NCBI GenBank assembly: GCA_947169285.1
Contig: CAMVPB010000010.1
Location: 1 to 34,404, forward strand
Reading direction: 5' to 3'
Length of the DNA stretch: 34,404 bases
Source: an uncultured bacterium
Lineage (GTDB): Bacteria > Bacillota_I > Bacilli_A > RF39 > UBA660
Below the pieces are notes generated by a model, which worked only from the letters and a program-made list of their open reading frames with translations, was not told the origin of the DNA and searched no databases. This document shows, piece by piece, positions 26,769 to 34,404 of this stretch (position 1 is its first letter; every line of letters begins with the position of its first letter). The position numbers and the translations under genes were made by a program.

Positions 26769-28772
26769 ATGGAGATAAAAGGGTATTTTAAAAAACTTAT
26801 GAAAACATTTAAAAAGTATTTTTCTACAAATATTTTGTTTTCCTCTTATCTTATTATTTCTATTTTATTAAGTTTAACATTAAGAACACTTACAGTTGGT
26901 ATTTCTTTTAGTATAAAACCTATATTATATGATTTGTTTATTGCATTAGTAATTGGATCTTTTGGATATTTATTTAAACCCCACAATCAATTTAAATACT
27001 TTTTTATTATTTTGTTATTTTTTACATTTTTATGTATTGTAAACAGTTTATATTATACATTTTATAAATCATTTTTATCAATAAGCTTACTTGAATCAAT
27101 GGTAATGCTTAAAGATGTTAAATCATCTGTGTTTGATAAATTAAGATTAATTCATTTTATTTATATAGTATATTTAATTATATTTTTTATAATACATAAA
27201 AAACTAAGTAAAAAGAAATATTATTTTGAAATAGAAAAGATTGAAATATCTTCTAAAATGTTTAAAAATACGTTGTTTGCTGGAATAATTACAATGTTTA
27301 TATGTATAATGATGATAACAAAAATAGATGTTTCTAAAATGTCTAAAAATTGGAATAGAGAATATGTAATGCAAAAATTTGGATTATATACATATACAAT
27401 AAATGATTTTATTCAATCATTAAAACCTAAAATTGATGTTAATATTGGATATGATGCAGCTGCTTATGAATTTAGAGAATTTTATAAGGATGAATTTAAA
27501 AACAGAAAAAAAGAAACAAATGAATATACTGGTGTATTTGAAGGTAAGAATTTATTAGTTATACATGCTGAAAGCATTCAAAATTTCTTAATAGATCTTA
27601 AAATAAATAATCAAGAAATAACCCCTAATTTAAATAGGCTTACTAAAAATAGTTTATATTTTAATAAGTTTTATCCTCAAATAACAACAGGTACAAGTTC
27701 TGATACTGAATTTACTTTTGAAACGGGATTACTTCCTTCAACAAGTGGTATAACATTTGTAAGTTATTTTGACAGAAAATATGAATCACTTGCTAATATA
27801 TTAAAAAATAAGGGATATTATACATTTAGTATGCATGCTAATGATGGAGATTATTGGAATAGAAATGCTATGTATAAAACATTTGGATATGATAAGTTTT
27901 ATTCAAAAGATTCTTTTGTAGTAACAGACGATGATATTATAGGTTTAGGTTTATCCGATAAAGAATTTTTTAAACAAGTAACTATTCTTTTAAATGAGAT
28001 AAAAGAAAGTAAAGAACCATTTTACGGTAAAATAATAACTCTTACAAATCATTCGCCATTTAATCAAATAGATAAATATGGTAACCTTGATTTAACATTA
28101 CCTTATGAATATATTAATGAAAAAGGTAAAAGAGTTAAGGGCGTTTCAAATTATCTTGAAGGTACAGAGATGGGAAATTACTTAAAATCTGCTCATTATG
28201 CTGATGCTGCTTTAGGTGAATTTTTCGATTTATTAGAAGAAAATAAAATACTAAACAATACAATTATTGTTTTATATGGGGATCATGATGCAAGAATTCC
28301 AAAAAGTGAATTTAATCTTATGTATAATTATGATCCTTTAACAAATTCAATCTTATCTGAAAATGATGAAAGATATATAAGTTTTGAAAATTATAAATAT
28401 GATTTAATTAAAAATACACCACTAATTATATGGGATAGTGAATCAAATTATAATGAAACTATAGAAAATGTTATGGGAATGTATGACCTTTTACCAACGT
28501 TGGCTAATATGTTTAACTTTAATTACAAGTATTCTATGGGGCATGATATATTTGATAGTTCTGAAAAAATAGTCATTTTTCCAAATGGAAATTTTTTAAC
28601 AAATAAAATATATTATAACAGTTTAAAAGGAGATTATATTACTTTAACCGATGAACCTATAAGTGAAGATTATATCGAAAAATTAAAACAATATTCTGAA
28701 ATAAGACTTAGTATATCAAATAATATAATAACCCATGATCTAATAAGAAAAGAAGAGAGGAATTTAAAATGA
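26769..28772 (+). CDS. LTA synthase family sulfatase-fold transferase
   Basis: 667 aa, membrane enzyme of the LtaS type: about five N-terminal transmembrane helices (about 20-195) followed by an extracellular alkaline-phosphatase-like domain (about 255-640). Active-site residues match S. aureus LtaS: E268 in IHAESIQN (E255), the catalytic threonine T309 in TGTSSDTEF (T300) and D505/H506 in YGDHDA (D475/H476). It probably transfers glycerol-phosphate from phosphatidylglycerol, building lipoteichoic acid or decorating a glycolipid; chain-making versus primase activity cannot be told. It has no Shine-Dalgarno site: a GGAG lies on the start codon itself and the mRNA is predicted to start about 5 nt upstream. 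It is the only gene here ending in TGA, in an ATGA overlap with the next gene. Confidence 0.88.
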   Translation: MEIKGYFKKLMKTFKKYFSTNILFSSYLIISILLSLTLRTLTVGISFSIKPILYDLFIALVIGSFGYLFKPHNQFKYFFIILLFFTFLCIVNSLYYTFYKSFLSISLLESMVMLKDVKSSVFDKLRLIHFIYIVYLIIFFIIHKKLSKKKYYFEIEKIEISSKMFKNTLFAGIITMFICIMMITKIDVSKMSKNWNREYVMQKFGLYTYTINDFIQSLKPKIDVNIGYDAAAYEFREFYKDEFKNRKKETNEYTGVFEGKNLLVIHAESIQNFLIDLKINNQEITPNLNRLTKNSLYFNKFYPQITTGTSSDTEFTFETGLLPSTSGITFVSYFDRKYESLANILKNKGYYTFSMHANDGDYWNRNAMYKTFGYDKFYSKDSFVVTDDDIIGLGLSDKEFFKQVTILLNEIKESKEPFYGKIITLTNHSPFNQIDKYGNLDLTLPYEYINEKGKRVKGVSNYLEGTEMGNYLKSAHYADAALGEFFDLLEENKILNNTIIVLYGDHDARIPKSEFNLMYNYDPLTNSILSENDERYISFENYKYDLIKNTPLIIWDSESNYNETIENVMGMYDLLPTLANMFNFNYKYSMGHDIFDSSEKIVIFPNGNFLTNKIYYNSLKGDYITLTDEPISEDYIEKLKQYSEIRLSISNNIITHDLIRKEERNLK

Positions 28773-29386
28773 AAAAAATTACCAAAGATTTAATAATTAC
28801 ATTATTATTTATTGTATTAGGCGTTGTGTTATTCTCTTATATTGGTTTAACAATTTATAAAGATTTTTTTAAAAAAACAAATGAAAACAATGTTATAAAG
28901 AATTTGGATTTATATGGATATATTCTTAAAGAAAGTGATATAGATATTTATAAAGAAGAATTTGATAATTTGTCAAAAATTTTAAATCAAAAAGATTTAG
29001 ATTATGATGAGTATGCTAAAAGTATAAGTAAATTATTTATTATTGATTTTTATACTTTATCAAATAAAATTTCAAATACTGATATAGGAGGGTTGGAATT
29101 TATATATCCTGAATATGTAGATAATTTTAAATTAAAAGCAAAAGATACAATGTATAAATATATAGAAGTAAATTATAATGGTGAAAGGGATCAAGTATTA
29201 CCTGAAGTAAGTGAAGTTATAATAGATAGTTTAAATAAAAGTACATATAAAATAAAAGAAGAAGAATTTGAGTCTTTTGAATTAAATATATCTTGGAATT
29301 ATAAAGAAGATTTAGGTTATCAAAAAAAATGTAAATTGACCATAATAAAAAATGGGAATAAATTATATATAGTAGAAAGTGAGTAG
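28769..29386 (+). CDS. Single-pass membrane protein of unknown function
   Basis: 205 aa. N-terminal hydrophobic anchor (about 8-30, LIITLLFIVLGVVLFSYIGLTI) with a basic leading end, then an acidic extracytoplasmic part. Near the C-terminus, YQKKCKLTIIKNGNKLYIVES reads like a beta-rich ending. I recognise no family. It overlaps the LTA-synthase-type stop by 4 nt (ATGA) with GAGAGG 8 nt upstream, and the next gene starts 3 nt after its stop. It is thus the middle gene of a three-gene envelope operon, and a role alongside the LtaS-like enzyme is inferred from position only. Confidence 0.7.
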   Translation: MKKITKDLIITLLFIVLGVVLFSYIGLTIYKDFFKKTNENNVIKNLDLYGYILKESDIDIYKEEFDNLSKILNQKDLDYDEYAKSISKLFIIDFYTLSNKISNTDIGGLEFIYPEYVDNFKLKAKDTMYKYIEVNYNGERDQVLPEVSEVIIDSLNKSTYKIKEEEFESFELNISWNYKEDLGYQKKCKLTIIKNGNKLYIVESE

Positions 29387-29389
29387 TAT

Positions 29390-30268
29390 ATGAAGAAGTT
29401 TTTAAGTGTTGTAGGTGGAATTATATGTGTAATAATATGTTTAATATTATTTATTTTTCAAATATTATTTATAGGATTCAATTCCGCTAAATTAATGGTA
29501 ACAAAGAATTCCATTAAAGAAGCTATTAACAATATAAATGTAAGACAATTGATAAGTGAAAACCCTAAAGATGTATCAGAAATTTATGGCGCATTTGATA
29601 CTTTAGGATTTAGTGTAGAAGAAACTAATGAAATATTAGATTCTAAATCAATAAAAGAATTTTTAACTAATTATATTTATAATAATATTGATAATATTAT
29701 TAATGATAAAAATAGTTTTTTAGAATTTGAAGATATAGAGAAATTAATAAATGATATTGAACAAGAAAAAAATATAAAATTAAAGAATAAAGAAATGTTT
29801 TTAAAACTTGCAAAAAATGAATATCCTAAGATACAAAAAAGTATTAATTTTGCAAATGATATAAAAGATAATACTGATAAAGAGACTTTAGAAGTATTTA
29901 AAATTATAATGGGTAAAACATTATTAATCGCATTTGTAGTAGTATTTACTATTATATATCTATTAATATGCTTGTTTAGATGGTCTATATATAAACCACT
30001 TATATGGTATGGAATTACAACAATTATATCATCATTTTTTACATTAATTGGTTTTTTAAATATAACTATATTAAATTCTATAAATAATGAAGACATAGAA
30101 AAATTAAAACCAATATTATCACCTGTTTTAAAAGTTTTAAAAACTAAAGGAATAATTATAAGTGGAATATGTTTAGCAATTGGGATATTAATGGTAGTAA
30201 TATTTAGTCTAATTAATAAAAAAATAAATAACCAAAATGATATAGAAACAAAACTAGAAACTTTATAA
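29390..30268 (+). CDS. Multi-pass membrane protein of unknown function
   Basis: 292 aa. One N-terminal transmembrane segment (about 5-32), then a mostly helical, charged loop of about 140 residues (33-178), then three more transmembrane segments (about 179-200, 207-228, 255-277) and a short polar tail. I recognise no family. Last gene of the LTA-synthase-type operon, starting 3 nt after its neighbour. The ribosome site is weak (AAAGTGAG), so reinitiation after the upstream stop is likely. The stop codon touches the terminator stem. Function unknown; envelope-related by context. Confidence 0.72.
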   Translation: MKKFLSVVGGIICVIICLILFIFQILFIGFNSAKLMVTKNSIKEAINNINVRQLISENPKDVSEIYGAFDTLGFSVEETNEILDSKSIKEFLTNYIYNNIDNIINDKNSFLEFEDIEKLINDIEQEKNIKLKNKEMFLKLAKNEYPKIQKSINFANDIKDNTDKETLEVFKIIMGKTLLIAFVVVFTIIYLLICLFRWSIYKPLIWYGITTIISSFFTLIGFLNITILNSINNEDIEKLKPILSPVLKVLKTKGIIISGICLAIGILMVVIFSLINKKINNQNDIETKLETL

Positions 30269-30289
30269 AGAGCTAAATGCTCTTTTTTT
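30267..30289 (+). terminator. Terminator of the LTA-synthase-type operon
   Basis: AAAGAGC (30267-30273), loop TAAAT, GCTCTTT and a T run to 30289. The stem begins within the stop codon. Confidence 0.85.
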
Positions 30290-30295
30290 GTATAA

Positions 30296-30324
30296 TTCAC
30301 TAATAAATATTTAAAGAATATAAT
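30296..30324 (+). promoter_or_regulatory. Promoter of the ABC transporter operon
   Basis: TTCACT (30296-30301), 17 nt, perfect TATAAT (30319-30324). Predicted start near 30331, so about 14 nt of leader with GAAGGAGAG. No space for a TPP, FMN or other riboswitch. Confidence 0.6.
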
Positions 30325-30344
30325 ACAAAAGAAGGAGAGATAAA

Positions 30345-31340
30345 ATGAAAAAAATAATTTTGTTTATTGTTGTTCTTTTATTATTGTTTTTAGGAATAAT
30401 AGGTGTTGTACAACATTATAAAGCAAAAGAAGAAAAAGGTTTAACTAAAATTAGTGTTGCAGAAGTTACACATTCTTTATTTTATACGCCATGGTACGTT
30501 GCAATTGAAAAGGGGTATTTTAAAGATGAAGGATTGGATATAGAGTTAGTGTTAACTCCTGGAGCAGATAAAACGGCAGCAGCAGTATTATCAAATGATG
30601 TTAATATAGGCTTTAGTGGACCGGAAGCAACAATATATGTTTATAATAATGGTGAAAAAGATTATTTAATTACATTTGCTGCTTTAACTAAAAGAGATGG
30701 TCAATTTCTAATAGGAGATTGTAAATTAAAAAATAATTTTAATATTAGTGATTTAAAAGGTAAAACTGTTTTAGCAGGTAGAAGTGGTGGAATGCCTTTA
30801 ATGATATTTAATTATGCCTTAAAAGAAGCTGGTATTAAAGAAAGTGAAGTAAATATTGATAAATCAGTGGAGTTTGCTGCTTTATCGGGGGCTTTTATTG
30901 GTGGTCAAGGAGATTTTGTAAATCTATTTGAACCTAATGCATCAAAAATTGAAAAAGAAGGATATGGTTGTGTACTTTCATCTCTTGGACTTTTAACAGG
31001 TGAAGTTCCATATACTGCTTTTTATGCGAGAAAAAGTTATATAGAAGATAATGAAGGTATAATAAAATCTTTTAATAAAGCATTAAATAGAGCATTAAAG
31101 TATGTAAAAAAGACTGACACTAAGACATTGGCTGAAGATATAAAAAATCAATTTCCGGATACAGATTCAAATGAATTAGATAATATTATCAAAAGATACA
31201 AAGAAGCGGATTCTTGGTGGGAAACAACCTATGTGAATAAAAAATCATATGATAGATTACAAGATATTATGATATATAATAAGTCATTGGATAAAATTGT
31301 TAGTTTTGAAGAATTAGTTATTAACAAATATAATGAATAG
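30345..31340 (+). CDS. ABC transporter substrate-binding protein (NMT1/SsuA/THI5-like)
   Basis: 331 aa. N-terminal hydrophobic segment (about 3-22) with no cysteine lipobox, so a membrane-anchored or secreted binding protein and not a lipoprotein. The body follows the NMT1/THI5-like fold: THSLFYTPWYVAIEKGYFKDEGLDIEL (about 43-69), then GADKTAAAVLSNDVNIGFSGPEATIYVY, DLKGKTVLAGRSGGMP and FEPNASKIEKEGYGC. Related proteins bind sulfonates, nitrate, thiamine pyrimidine precursors or riboflavin. The ligand cannot be assigned: no biosynthetic gene or riboswitch is nearby. Start ATG with GAAGGAGAG. The ATPase gene overlaps its stop by 8 nt. Confidence 0.88.
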   Translation: MKKIILFIVVLLLLFLGIIGVVQHYKAKEEKGLTKISVAEVTHSLFYTPWYVAIEKGYFKDEGLDIELVLTPGADKTAAAVLSNDVNIGFSGPEATIYVYNNGEKDYLITFAALTKRDGQFLIGDCKLKNNFNISDLKGKTVLAGRSGGMPLMIFNYALKEAGIKESEVNIDKSVEFAALSGAFIGGQGDFVNLFEPNASKIEKEGYGCVLSSLGLLTGEVPYTAFYARKSYIEDNEGIIKSFNKALNRALKYVKKTDTKTLAEDIKNQFPDTDSNELDNIIKRYKEADSWWETTYVNKKSYDRLQDIMIYNKSLDKIVSFEELVINKYNE

Positions 31341-32085
31341 CATTTTAAAAATCAAAAATTTATCTAAAACTTATTACTCTCTTAAAGGAGAAGTAAAAGC
31401 AATAGATAATTTTTCTTTAGATGTAAATAATGGCGATTATATATCTATAATAGGTTCTTCTGGATGTGGTAAAAGCACTATATTAAATATATTATCTTTT
31501 TTAGACAAAGATTATGACGGAAAAATAAAGTTTATAAACAATAATATTAAAGTTGGATATATGTTACAAGAAGATTCTTTATTTGATTGGTTAACAGTTT
31601 ATGAAAATGCAATACTTGGACTAAAAGTAAAACATTTATTAACAAAAGAAAATATTAAATATGTAAAAGATTTATTAATTAAATATGGTTTAAAAGAATT
31701 TATTAATAAATATCCTAAGTCTTTATCTGGCGGCATGAGACAAAGAGTTGCATTAATTAGAACTCTTGCAATTAAACCTGATATATTATTATTAGATGAA
31801 CCTTTTAGTGCTCTTGACTATCAAACAAGATTAAAAGTAAGCGATGATGTTTATAAAATAATAAAAGAAGAAGGTAAAACAGTAATTATGGTTACACATG
31901 ATATCGCTGAAGCTATATCTATGTCTGATAAAGTGGTAGTACTCTCAAAGAGACCATGTAAAATTAAAAACATATATAATATTGAACTAACAAATAAAAG
32001 TAATCCAATAAATAATAGAAAATCAAAAGAATTTACATACTATTATGATTTGTTATGGAGGGATTTAGATGAAATGGTCTCTTAA
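31333..32085 (+). CDS. ABC transporter ATP-binding protein (NitT/TauT family)
   Basis: 250-aa cytoplasmic nucleotide-binding subunit. Walker A is GSSGCGKST (about 37-45), the Q-loop is near MLQEDSLFDWLTV, the signature is LSGGMRQR (about 132-139), Walker B is ILLLDEP followed by FSALD, and the H-loop histidine is in VTHDIAEA. Features such as DWLTVYENA are typical of the SsuB/TauB group, matching the neighbouring binding protein. It overlaps the binding-protein gene by 8 nt and the permease gene by 17 nt, so the three subunits are translated in a coupled way. Substrate as for the binding protein: unknown. Confidence 0.93.
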   Translation: MNSILKIKNLSKTYYSLKGEVKAIDNFSLDVNNGDYISIIGSSGCGKSTILNILSFLDKDYDGKIKFINNNIKVGYMLQEDSLFDWLTVYENAILGLKVKHLLTKENIKYVKDLLIKYGLKEFINKYPKSLSGGMRQRVALIRTLAIKPDILLLDEPFSALDYQTRLKVSDDVYKIIKEEGKTVIMVTHDIAEAISMSDKVVVLSKRPCKIKNIYNIELTNKSNPINNRKSKEFTYYYDLLWRDLDEMVS

Positions 32086-32857
32086 ACAAATCAAATATGT
32101 TAAAAAAATAAAAAGAAATAAAGTTTTAGTTTTAATAACTCAAGTTTTAATTTCTTTGTTTTTCTTATTAATTTGGGAAATATTATCTAAACATAAAATC
32201 ATTAATCCTTTTATTTTTAGTAGTCCTTCTAGAATTATAAAAACAATAATAAATTTATTCAAAACTAATAATTTAATAAATCATATATGGGTAACATCAT
32301 ATGAAGTAATAATAGCTTTTTTAATTACTACTTTTTTCTCATTAATAATAGCAATAGTTTTATATAGAAGTGAATTTATATCTAAAGTATTTGATCCATA
32401 TTTAACAATGTTAAATTCTCTTCCAAAAGTTGCTTTAGGGCCAATAATAATTATTTGGGTGGGCGCTAATATAAAAAGTATTATATTAATGTCAGTATTT
32501 ATATCATTAATAGTTAGTATTCAAACAATATATAATGGATTTATAAATACTGATAAAAATAAAATAAAACTTCTAAATACTTTTGGGGCTACTAAAAAAG
32601 ATATACTATTTAAAGTGGTTATACCAAGTAATTATAGCGTGATTTTAAATACTTTAAAAATAAATATTTCTATGTGTTTAATTGGGGTTATAATGGGAGA
32701 GTTCTTAACATCAAAAGCAGGTATAGGATATTTGATATTATATGGGTCTCAAGTATTTAATTTAGATCTTGTTATGAGTGGTATTGTTATATTAGTTATT
32801 CTTTCAATTGTTTTATATAAATTTACTAAATACATAGAAAAACATCTAATTAATTAG
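32069..32857 (+). CDS. ABC transporter permease (NitT/TauT family)
   Basis: 262-aa inner-membrane permease with about six transmembrane helices. The coupling EAA-like loop is NTFGATKKDILFKVVIPSNY (about 170-189), and LNSLPKVALGPIIIIWVG is the usual conserved block of SsuC/TauC-like permeases. Start ATG 6 nt after GGAGGG, inside the ATPase gene (17-nt overlap). The TAG stop lies in the right arm of the terminator. It completes a three-gene importer. Confidence 0.92.
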   Translation: MKWSLKQIKYVKKIKRNKVLVLITQVLISLFFLLIWEILSKHKIINPFIFSSPSRIIKTIINLFKTNNLINHIWVTSYEVIIAFLITTFFSLIIAIVLYRSEFISKVFDPYLTMLNSLPKVALGPIIIIWVGANIKSIILMSVFISLIVSIQTIYNGFINTDKNKIKLLNTFGATKKDILFKVVIPSNYSVILNTLKINISMCLIGVIMGEFLTSKAGIGYLILYGSQVFNLDLVMSGIVILVILSIVLYKFTKYIEKHLIN

Positions 32858-32867
32858 ATGTTTTTTT
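32839..32867 (+). terminator. Terminator of the ABC transporter operon
   Basis: 11-bp stem AAAACATCTAA / TTAGATGTTTT with loop TTAA and seven T. It overlaps the permease stop codon. Confidence 0.9.
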
Positions 32868-32890
32868 AATAAAAGAATACATCATTATTG

Positions 32891-32899
32891 TGATATAAT
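32891..32899 (+). promoter_or_regulatory. Extended -10 promoter of queG (leaderless)
   Basis: TGATATAAT: perfect TATAAT at 32894-32899 with the extended TG. No -35 match. The ATG at 32908 lies 8 nt after the -10, so transcription should begin about 0-2 nt before it. No Shine-Dalgarno site precedes the gene. Confidence 0.6.
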
Positions 32900-32907
32900 A
32901 ATATCAT

Positions 32908-33786
32908 ATGAAGTATTTAAATGATGAAATTGTTAATATCTCTAATAAATTAGGCATAAATCTAATTGGCTTTTGTAAACTTGAATATTTTAAAGATTTA
33001 GAGAATATTTTAAAAGAAAAAGAAAGTCTTAATTTAAAAACATCATTTGAAATTGGAAATATTGATGATAAAACATTTAAAAATAGTGAATATTCCTCTG
33101 CAATAGTTATAGGCGTTCCTTATAAAAAGTTAAATACTAATGGTAGAAAAGAAAATGAAGTTTATTTTTCCTCAGTTGCGGTGGGTATAGACTATCATAT
33201 CATCTTAAAAGATAAGCTTGAATTTATATCTAATTATTTAAATGATTTAGGTTATAAATCTTTTATAGGTGTTGATAACAATATTTATAATGAAAGATAT
33301 TTAGCTTATAAAGCTGGATTAGGATTTTTTGGAAAAAATGGGATGCTTATTAATAATAAATATGGTAGTTTTTTCTATATTGGAATTGTTTTAACAAATG
33401 CAATATTTAAATATAATAAGCAAATAAATAATAAATGTTATGGATGTAATAAATGTATTGAATCTTGCCCAACTAAAGCTATATCCAAACACTTTATTAA
33501 TGGGAATAAATGTTTAAGTTATATAACACAAAAAAAGAATTTAACTAAAGAGGAAGAAACTTTTATAAATGAGTGTGTATATGGTTGTGATATATGCCAA
33601 AATATATGCCCACATAATAAAGATGTAAAAGAAACTAATGCTGAATTTATAAATATAGATGAATTTTTAAATATGAGTGAGGAAGAGTATAAAAATATTT
33701 ATAAAAATAATTCTTCTTTTTGGAGGGGTAAAAAGATAATAGATAGGAACATAAAACTATATATTGAAAATAATTTGAAAAAATAG
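32908..33786 (+). CDS. queG: Epoxyqueuosine reductase, short form lacking HEAT repeats
   Basis: Catalyses the last step of queuosine tRNA modification (epoxyqueuosine to queuosine), cobalamin-dependent, cytoplasmic. Eight cysteines for two [4Fe-4S] clusters are present: C177, C180, C183, C187 (CYGCNKCIESCP) and C223, C227, C230, C234 (CVYGCDICQNICP). The cobalamin-binding fold and VDNNIYNERYLAYKAGLGFFGKNG, with the catalytic-region aspartate, are intact. At 292 aa it lacks the C-terminal HEAT-like repeats of B. subtilis and E. coli QueG (about 380 aa). It starts with ATG directly after a -10 element and appears leaderless. No other queuosine gene is in the window. Confidence 0.88.
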   Translation: MKYLNDEIVNISNKLGINLIGFCKLEYFKDLENILKEKESLNLKTSFEIGNIDDKTFKNSEYSSAIVIGVPYKKLNTNGRKENEVYFSSVAVGIDYHIILKDKLEFISNYLNDLGYKSFIGVDNNIYNERYLAYKAGLGFFGKNGMLINNKYGSFFYIGIVLTNAIFKYNKQINNKCYGCNKCIESCPTKAISKHFINGNKCLSYITQKKNLTKEEETFINECVYGCDICQNICPHNKDVKETNAEFINIDEFLNMSEEEYKNIYKNNSSFWRGKKIIDRNIKLYIENNLKK

Positions 33787-33820
33787 ATGTGTTATGCTAA
33801 AATTTAAATGTGGAGATTAT

Positions 33821-34324
33821 ATGAAAGAAATACCTAAAAAGAAGTACTTATTATTAATTATAATATTAATAGTAACAGTAATTCTAACGGCAATATTTAA
33901 TAATGTTATAAGAAATTATAATTATATAAAGGGGGAACAAAGCCCTTTAGAAACTTACATAAGTAAAGTTGATATTTATGAGCTCAATATAGCTTTATCA
34001 GAATTAAATGAAACCATTTTATATATTAGTTATAATCATGATAAGAATATTTTAAAATTAGATAGAGAATTATTAAAAAAAATAAAAATATATAATCTCG
34101 AAAACTATGTTTACTATTGTGATGTATCTGATAAACTTGAAAGTAATAAATATATTGGAGATTTTATAATAAATTTCCCTACTATAAATGGAAAACTTAA
34201 AAAAGTACCAGCATTAGTTTATTTTAAAAATGGTGAAGTAGTGGAAGTAATAAATTCAGATAATAAATTCATTGATTCGGAAGATTTGATTTATTTAGTA
34301 AATAAATATAATATTGGCAAATAA
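33821..34324 (+). CDS. Membrane-anchored thioredoxin-like protein without CXXC
   Basis: About 167 aa. N-terminal transmembrane anchor (about 7-28, YLLLIIILIVTVILTAIF) and an extracytoplasmic domain. NGKLKKVPALVYFKNGEVVEVI (about 122-143) looks like the cis-proline/beta4-beta5 part of a thioredoxin fold, but no CXXC occurs (the only cysteine is in VYYCDVSDK), so it is probably not a redox enzyme. The fold call is from pattern recognition and is tentative. I chose ATG 33821 with GGAG 5 nt upstream; ATG 33794 would add nine polar residues ahead of the anchor. It follows queG by 34 nt and may be transcribed with it. The stop codon enters the terminator stem. Confidence 0.7.
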   Translation: MKEIPKKKYLLLIIILIVTVILTAIFNNVIRNYNYIKGEQSPLETYISKVDIYELNIALSELNETILYISYNHDKNILKLDRELLKKIKIYNLENYVYYCDVSDKLESNKYIGDFIINFPTINGKLKKVPALVYFKNGEVVEVINSDNKFIDSEDLIYLVNKYNIGK

Positions 34325-34345
34325 GATTAGAAATAATCTTTTTTT
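34323..34345 (+). terminator. Terminator after the thioredoxin-like gene
   Basis: AAGATTA / TAATCTT 7-bp stem, loop GAAA, then T run. The left arm includes part of the stop codon. Beyond it, 34346-34404 is AT-rich with no gene seen. Confidence 0.8.
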
Positions 34346-34404
34346 AATCTGTATAATTGTAAATGATGTGATACCAAATAATGTAAAAATTATTTAATAA
34401 GATT

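Noticed and set aside
30290-30344. Riboswitch (TPP or FMN) before the ABC transporter
   Set aside because: Only about 55 nt separate the terminator and the start codon, mostly promoter; no aptamer fits.

Overview
The window comes from a very AT-rich, low-GC Gram-positive bacterium. It is probably an uncultured gut-associated Bacilli lineage related to the RF39 or Mollicutes-like groups. The evidence is strong A/T codon bias, Firmicutes-type Shine-Dalgarno sites and sigma-A promoters, a short Mollicutes-sized 5S rRNA, and Firmicutes-type LeuRS, LigA and LtaS-like proteins. Tryptophan is encoded by TGG throughout and one gene ends in TGA, so the code is 11, not the mycoplasma code 4. The placement is inferred from sequence style and was not tested against a database.

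Layout. 1-2430: 3' part of a 23S rRNA gene. About 2496-2601: 5S rRNA, with a promoter of its own in the spacer. 2681-4553: M3-type peptidase and HAD phosphatase. 4638-8159: tight three-gene cassette of a radical SAM DNA modification/repair-type protein, its DUF4130 partner and a divergent GroEL-like chaperonin, closed by a terminator. 8160-8749: long AT-rich intergenic region with a near-consensus minus-strand promoter and an inverted-repeat-rich block, a candidate for an undescribed RNA. 8759-12674: leuS, an RlmI/RlmK-type methyltransferase and an RluA-type pseudouridine synthase. 12745-13026: small Cys-rich protein. 13043-14507 (minus): GT2 glycosyltransferase and an unknown protein behind a promoter that carries a perfect inverted repeat. 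14632-16457: possible PBECR-type nuclease and a transglutaminase-like protein. 16555-19931: PMCA-type Ca2+ ATPase and an SDR enzyme, converging on an HNH-like gene (19896-20330). 20493-23319: DinD-like protein and DNA ligase LigA. 23378-30268: envelope region with a membrane protein, a two-SBP sensor with degenerate GGDEF, a YihY protein, an LTA-synthase-type enzyme and two membrane proteins. 30345-32857: NitT/TauT-type ABC transporter. 32908-34324: QueG without the C-terminal repeats, and a membrane-anchored thioredoxin-like protein without CXXC.

How it fits together. Most of the window is housekeeping: translation and RNA modification (23S, 5S, LeuRS, RluA, methyltransferase, QueG), DNA maintenance (LigA, DinD, rSAM/DUF4130, HNH) and envelope functions (LtaS-like, YihY, GT2, Ca2+ ATPase). 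The genome is compact: many genes overlap by 4-36 nt, several terminators contain or begin within the stop codon, and most recognisable promoters predict mRNA leaders of only about 0-23 nt. Two genes, LTA-synthase-type and queG, look leaderless.

The best candidates for something undescribed are the rSAM-DUF4130-chaperonin cassette, the predicted minus-strand RNA at about 8644-8161, the PBECR-like/transglutaminase-like pair, and the two-SBP sensor with a degenerate GGDEF domain.
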